From Kineococcus xinjiangensis (GTDB lineage: Bacteria > Actinomycetota > Actinomycetes > Actinomycetales > Kineococcaceae): 49,946 nucleotides of DNA. How positions within the stretch are numbered: position 1 is the first letter of the stretch; the number at the start of each line of letters is the position of its first letter. The DNA is taken from the NCBI RefSeq assembly GCF_002934625.1, contig NZ_PTJD01000019.1:1-49946 (forward strand), given 5' to 3'. The notes under the pieces were generated by a model. That model ran no database searches, had not been told where the DNA came from, and saw only the letters and a list, made by a program, of their open reading frames with translations. Shown piece after piece: positions 49,064 through 49,946 of the stretch. The translations under genes and the position numbers were made by a program.

Positions 49064-49729
49064 GTGCCTACCCACCTCGAGCACCCCGGCGCGCAGGAGC
49101 GATCCGGCCTGCAGCAGGCCGAGGGCGACCCCGAGATCGACCTGGACATCCTGCTTTCCCTGGCTACCGAGCTTGCCGGGCTGCAGGAGGCCATCCACGC
49201 GGCGGTCTACCGGGCGGCCGCGGCGAGCTTGGCGGCGCCCGCCACTGCAGCCGAGGCACGTGAGGCCACCCGCCTCGCGGAGGATCCCCAGCACCGGCAG
49301 AGGCTGCACCACCGGGCTGCGCTCTACGCCCAGGCGGTGGGCCTGAACGCGGAGCCGATGCTGGCCGCAGCCGAGACTGCGCGAGGCGAAGCCGCGCAAG
49401 AGGAGGTGTCCTTGACCGAGGGGCGCCTGGCATGGCTGCTCGGGGTTCGTCACGACCTCGCCGTCAGCTTCACCACCTACGGCTACGCCACCGCCGTAGA
49501 CGAGCTGGCCGGCGCGCTGCTCGAGGCCGCCGATGAACACGGCCGCACGGACCTGACCCGCGATGCCCTGGCCCAGCGCGTCGGACGCAGCCCGTACACA
49601 CTCACCCGCTACATCGCCTGGCTACGTCGCCACGGCTGGCTTCACTCCCTGCCCCCCAGCCGCCACGCCGGCTACCGCCTCACCCACCCCGACGGCGCCT
49701 GGCCGACTGCAGCAGCCCTGCCTTCCTGA
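49064..49729 (+). CDS. Winged-helix DNA-binding protein, hypothetical
   Basis: GTG at 49064; 221 residues. Helical N-terminal two thirds (IDLDILLSLATELAGLQEAIHAAVYRAAAASL, HRAALYAQAVGL) are followed by a C-terminal winged-helix: LTRDALAQRVGRSPYTLTRYIAWLRRHGWLHSL, wing HAGYRLTHPDG. The pattern resembles small actinobacterial regulators that follow mobile elements. No ligand domain recognised. Right next to it starts an IS3-type element. Start is uncertain; no clear SD. Confidence 0.6.
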   Translation: MPTHLEHPGAQERSGLQQAEGDPEIDLDILLSLATELAGLQEAIHAAVYRAAAASLAAPATAAEAREATRLAEDPQHRQRLHHRAALYAQAVGLNAEPMLAAAETARGEAAQEEVSLTEGRLAWLLGVRHDLAVSFTTYGYATAVDELAGALLEAADEHGRTDLTRDALAQRVGRSPYTLTRYIAWLRRHGWLHSLPPSRHAGYRLTHPDGAWPTAAALPS

Positions 49730-49854
49730 GGGCACCAATCCGACGGCACTCACCGGGCTCAAGGCCATCCAGGCCGCGGAGCATTTGGGTCTGCTGCATG
49801 ATCCGGTGACACCGACGCTGGCTTGCCCGAGAGGCAGCCTGGGAGGATGTTGCT

Positions 49855-49946
49855 GTGCCCAAGCCTTACCCCCGCGAGTTCCGCGATGACGTCGTGCGGG
49901 TCGCTCGCAACCGTGATCCGGACGTGACGCTGGAGCAGGTCGCCGC
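49855..49946 (+). mobile_element. IS3-family transposase orfA, 5' end only
   Basis: GTG at 49855 with GGGAGG eight bases upstream opens a frame VPKPYPREFRDDVVRVARNRD running off the window end (30 codons). This is the conserved N-terminus of IS3-family OrfA, the HTH subunit made in fusion with the DDE OrfB by frameshifting. The left inverted repeat should lie between about 49730 and 49850, but with only one end present I cannot define it. Confidence 0.8.

Noticed and set aside
48363-49346. Plus-strand ORF of 327 codons
   Set aside because: Arg/Ala/Pro-rich, includes the 9-bp repeat as poly-PAR, and overlaps the more credible gene from 49064 in another frame.

Overview
This is high-GC (roughly 70 percent or more) actinobacterial DNA with GTGA/ATGA start-stop overlaps, GTG starts and Ala/Pro-rich proteins. 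The gene content (relaxase, type IV secretion, ParA with a ribbon-helix-helix partner, a primase-like replication protein, toxin-antitoxin pair, transposase pieces) is that of a large conjugative plasmid or plasmid-like integrated element. The host may be a Kineosporiales-type actinomycete, but that is only an impression from protein style. No rRNA, tRNA or CRISPR array was recognised.

Layout. 58-3897 (minus): a wall-associated DNRLRE/LGFP/Rhs-N-terminal protein that stops where the Rhs core should begin. 4528-5396: a Phd/VapC toxin-antitoxin pair behind a symmetric operator. 5527-7453: a membrane-anchored pentapeptide-repeat protein and two tiny ORFs. 7735-10203 (minus): four genes including a DEDDh exonuclease. 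10204-14757: mobilisation region, with an intergenic segment rich in inverted repeats (candidate oriT), then MobC, a MOBP-like relaxase and a long protein with an internal duplication. 14842-15543: a decayed transposase. 15945-30595 (minus): the transfer region. It encodes two VirD4-type coupling proteins, a DUF4913 protein, a VirB4-type ATPase, an SCO6880-family protein, a VirB6/TrbL-like channel protein, a TcpC-like anchored protein, a pilin-like peptide, a transglycosylase/M23 wall hydrolase and a lipoprotein. A predicted secreted polysaccharide-lyase-like protein lies just upstream. Most neighbours overlap by 1 to 4 bases, implying translational coupling.

32006-34722 (plus): a double-HTH XRE regulator, an ImmA/IrrE-type metalloprotease and an MAB_1171c-like membrane protein, possibly a proteolytic switch. 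34751-36723: two oxidoreductases. 36919-41885: the maintenance core, with a small RHH protein, an AEP-primase/winged-helix replication protein lacking a canonical start for its apparent N-terminus, then about 600 bp of degenerate 8-bp direct repeats in strict 8-bp register, ParA and an RHH ParB-like protein. The octads run to six bases before the parA start and recur after the parB-like gene. This looks like an octad centromere/operator analogous to the 7-bp heptads of streptococcal omega systems, and is the most interesting structure here.

42131-49946: a gene remnant, an HNH/excalibur lipoprotein, a small membrane protein, a large three-CWB2/choice-of-anchor-L surface protein, a winged-helix protein and the start of an IS3-type transposase orfA that runs off the window.
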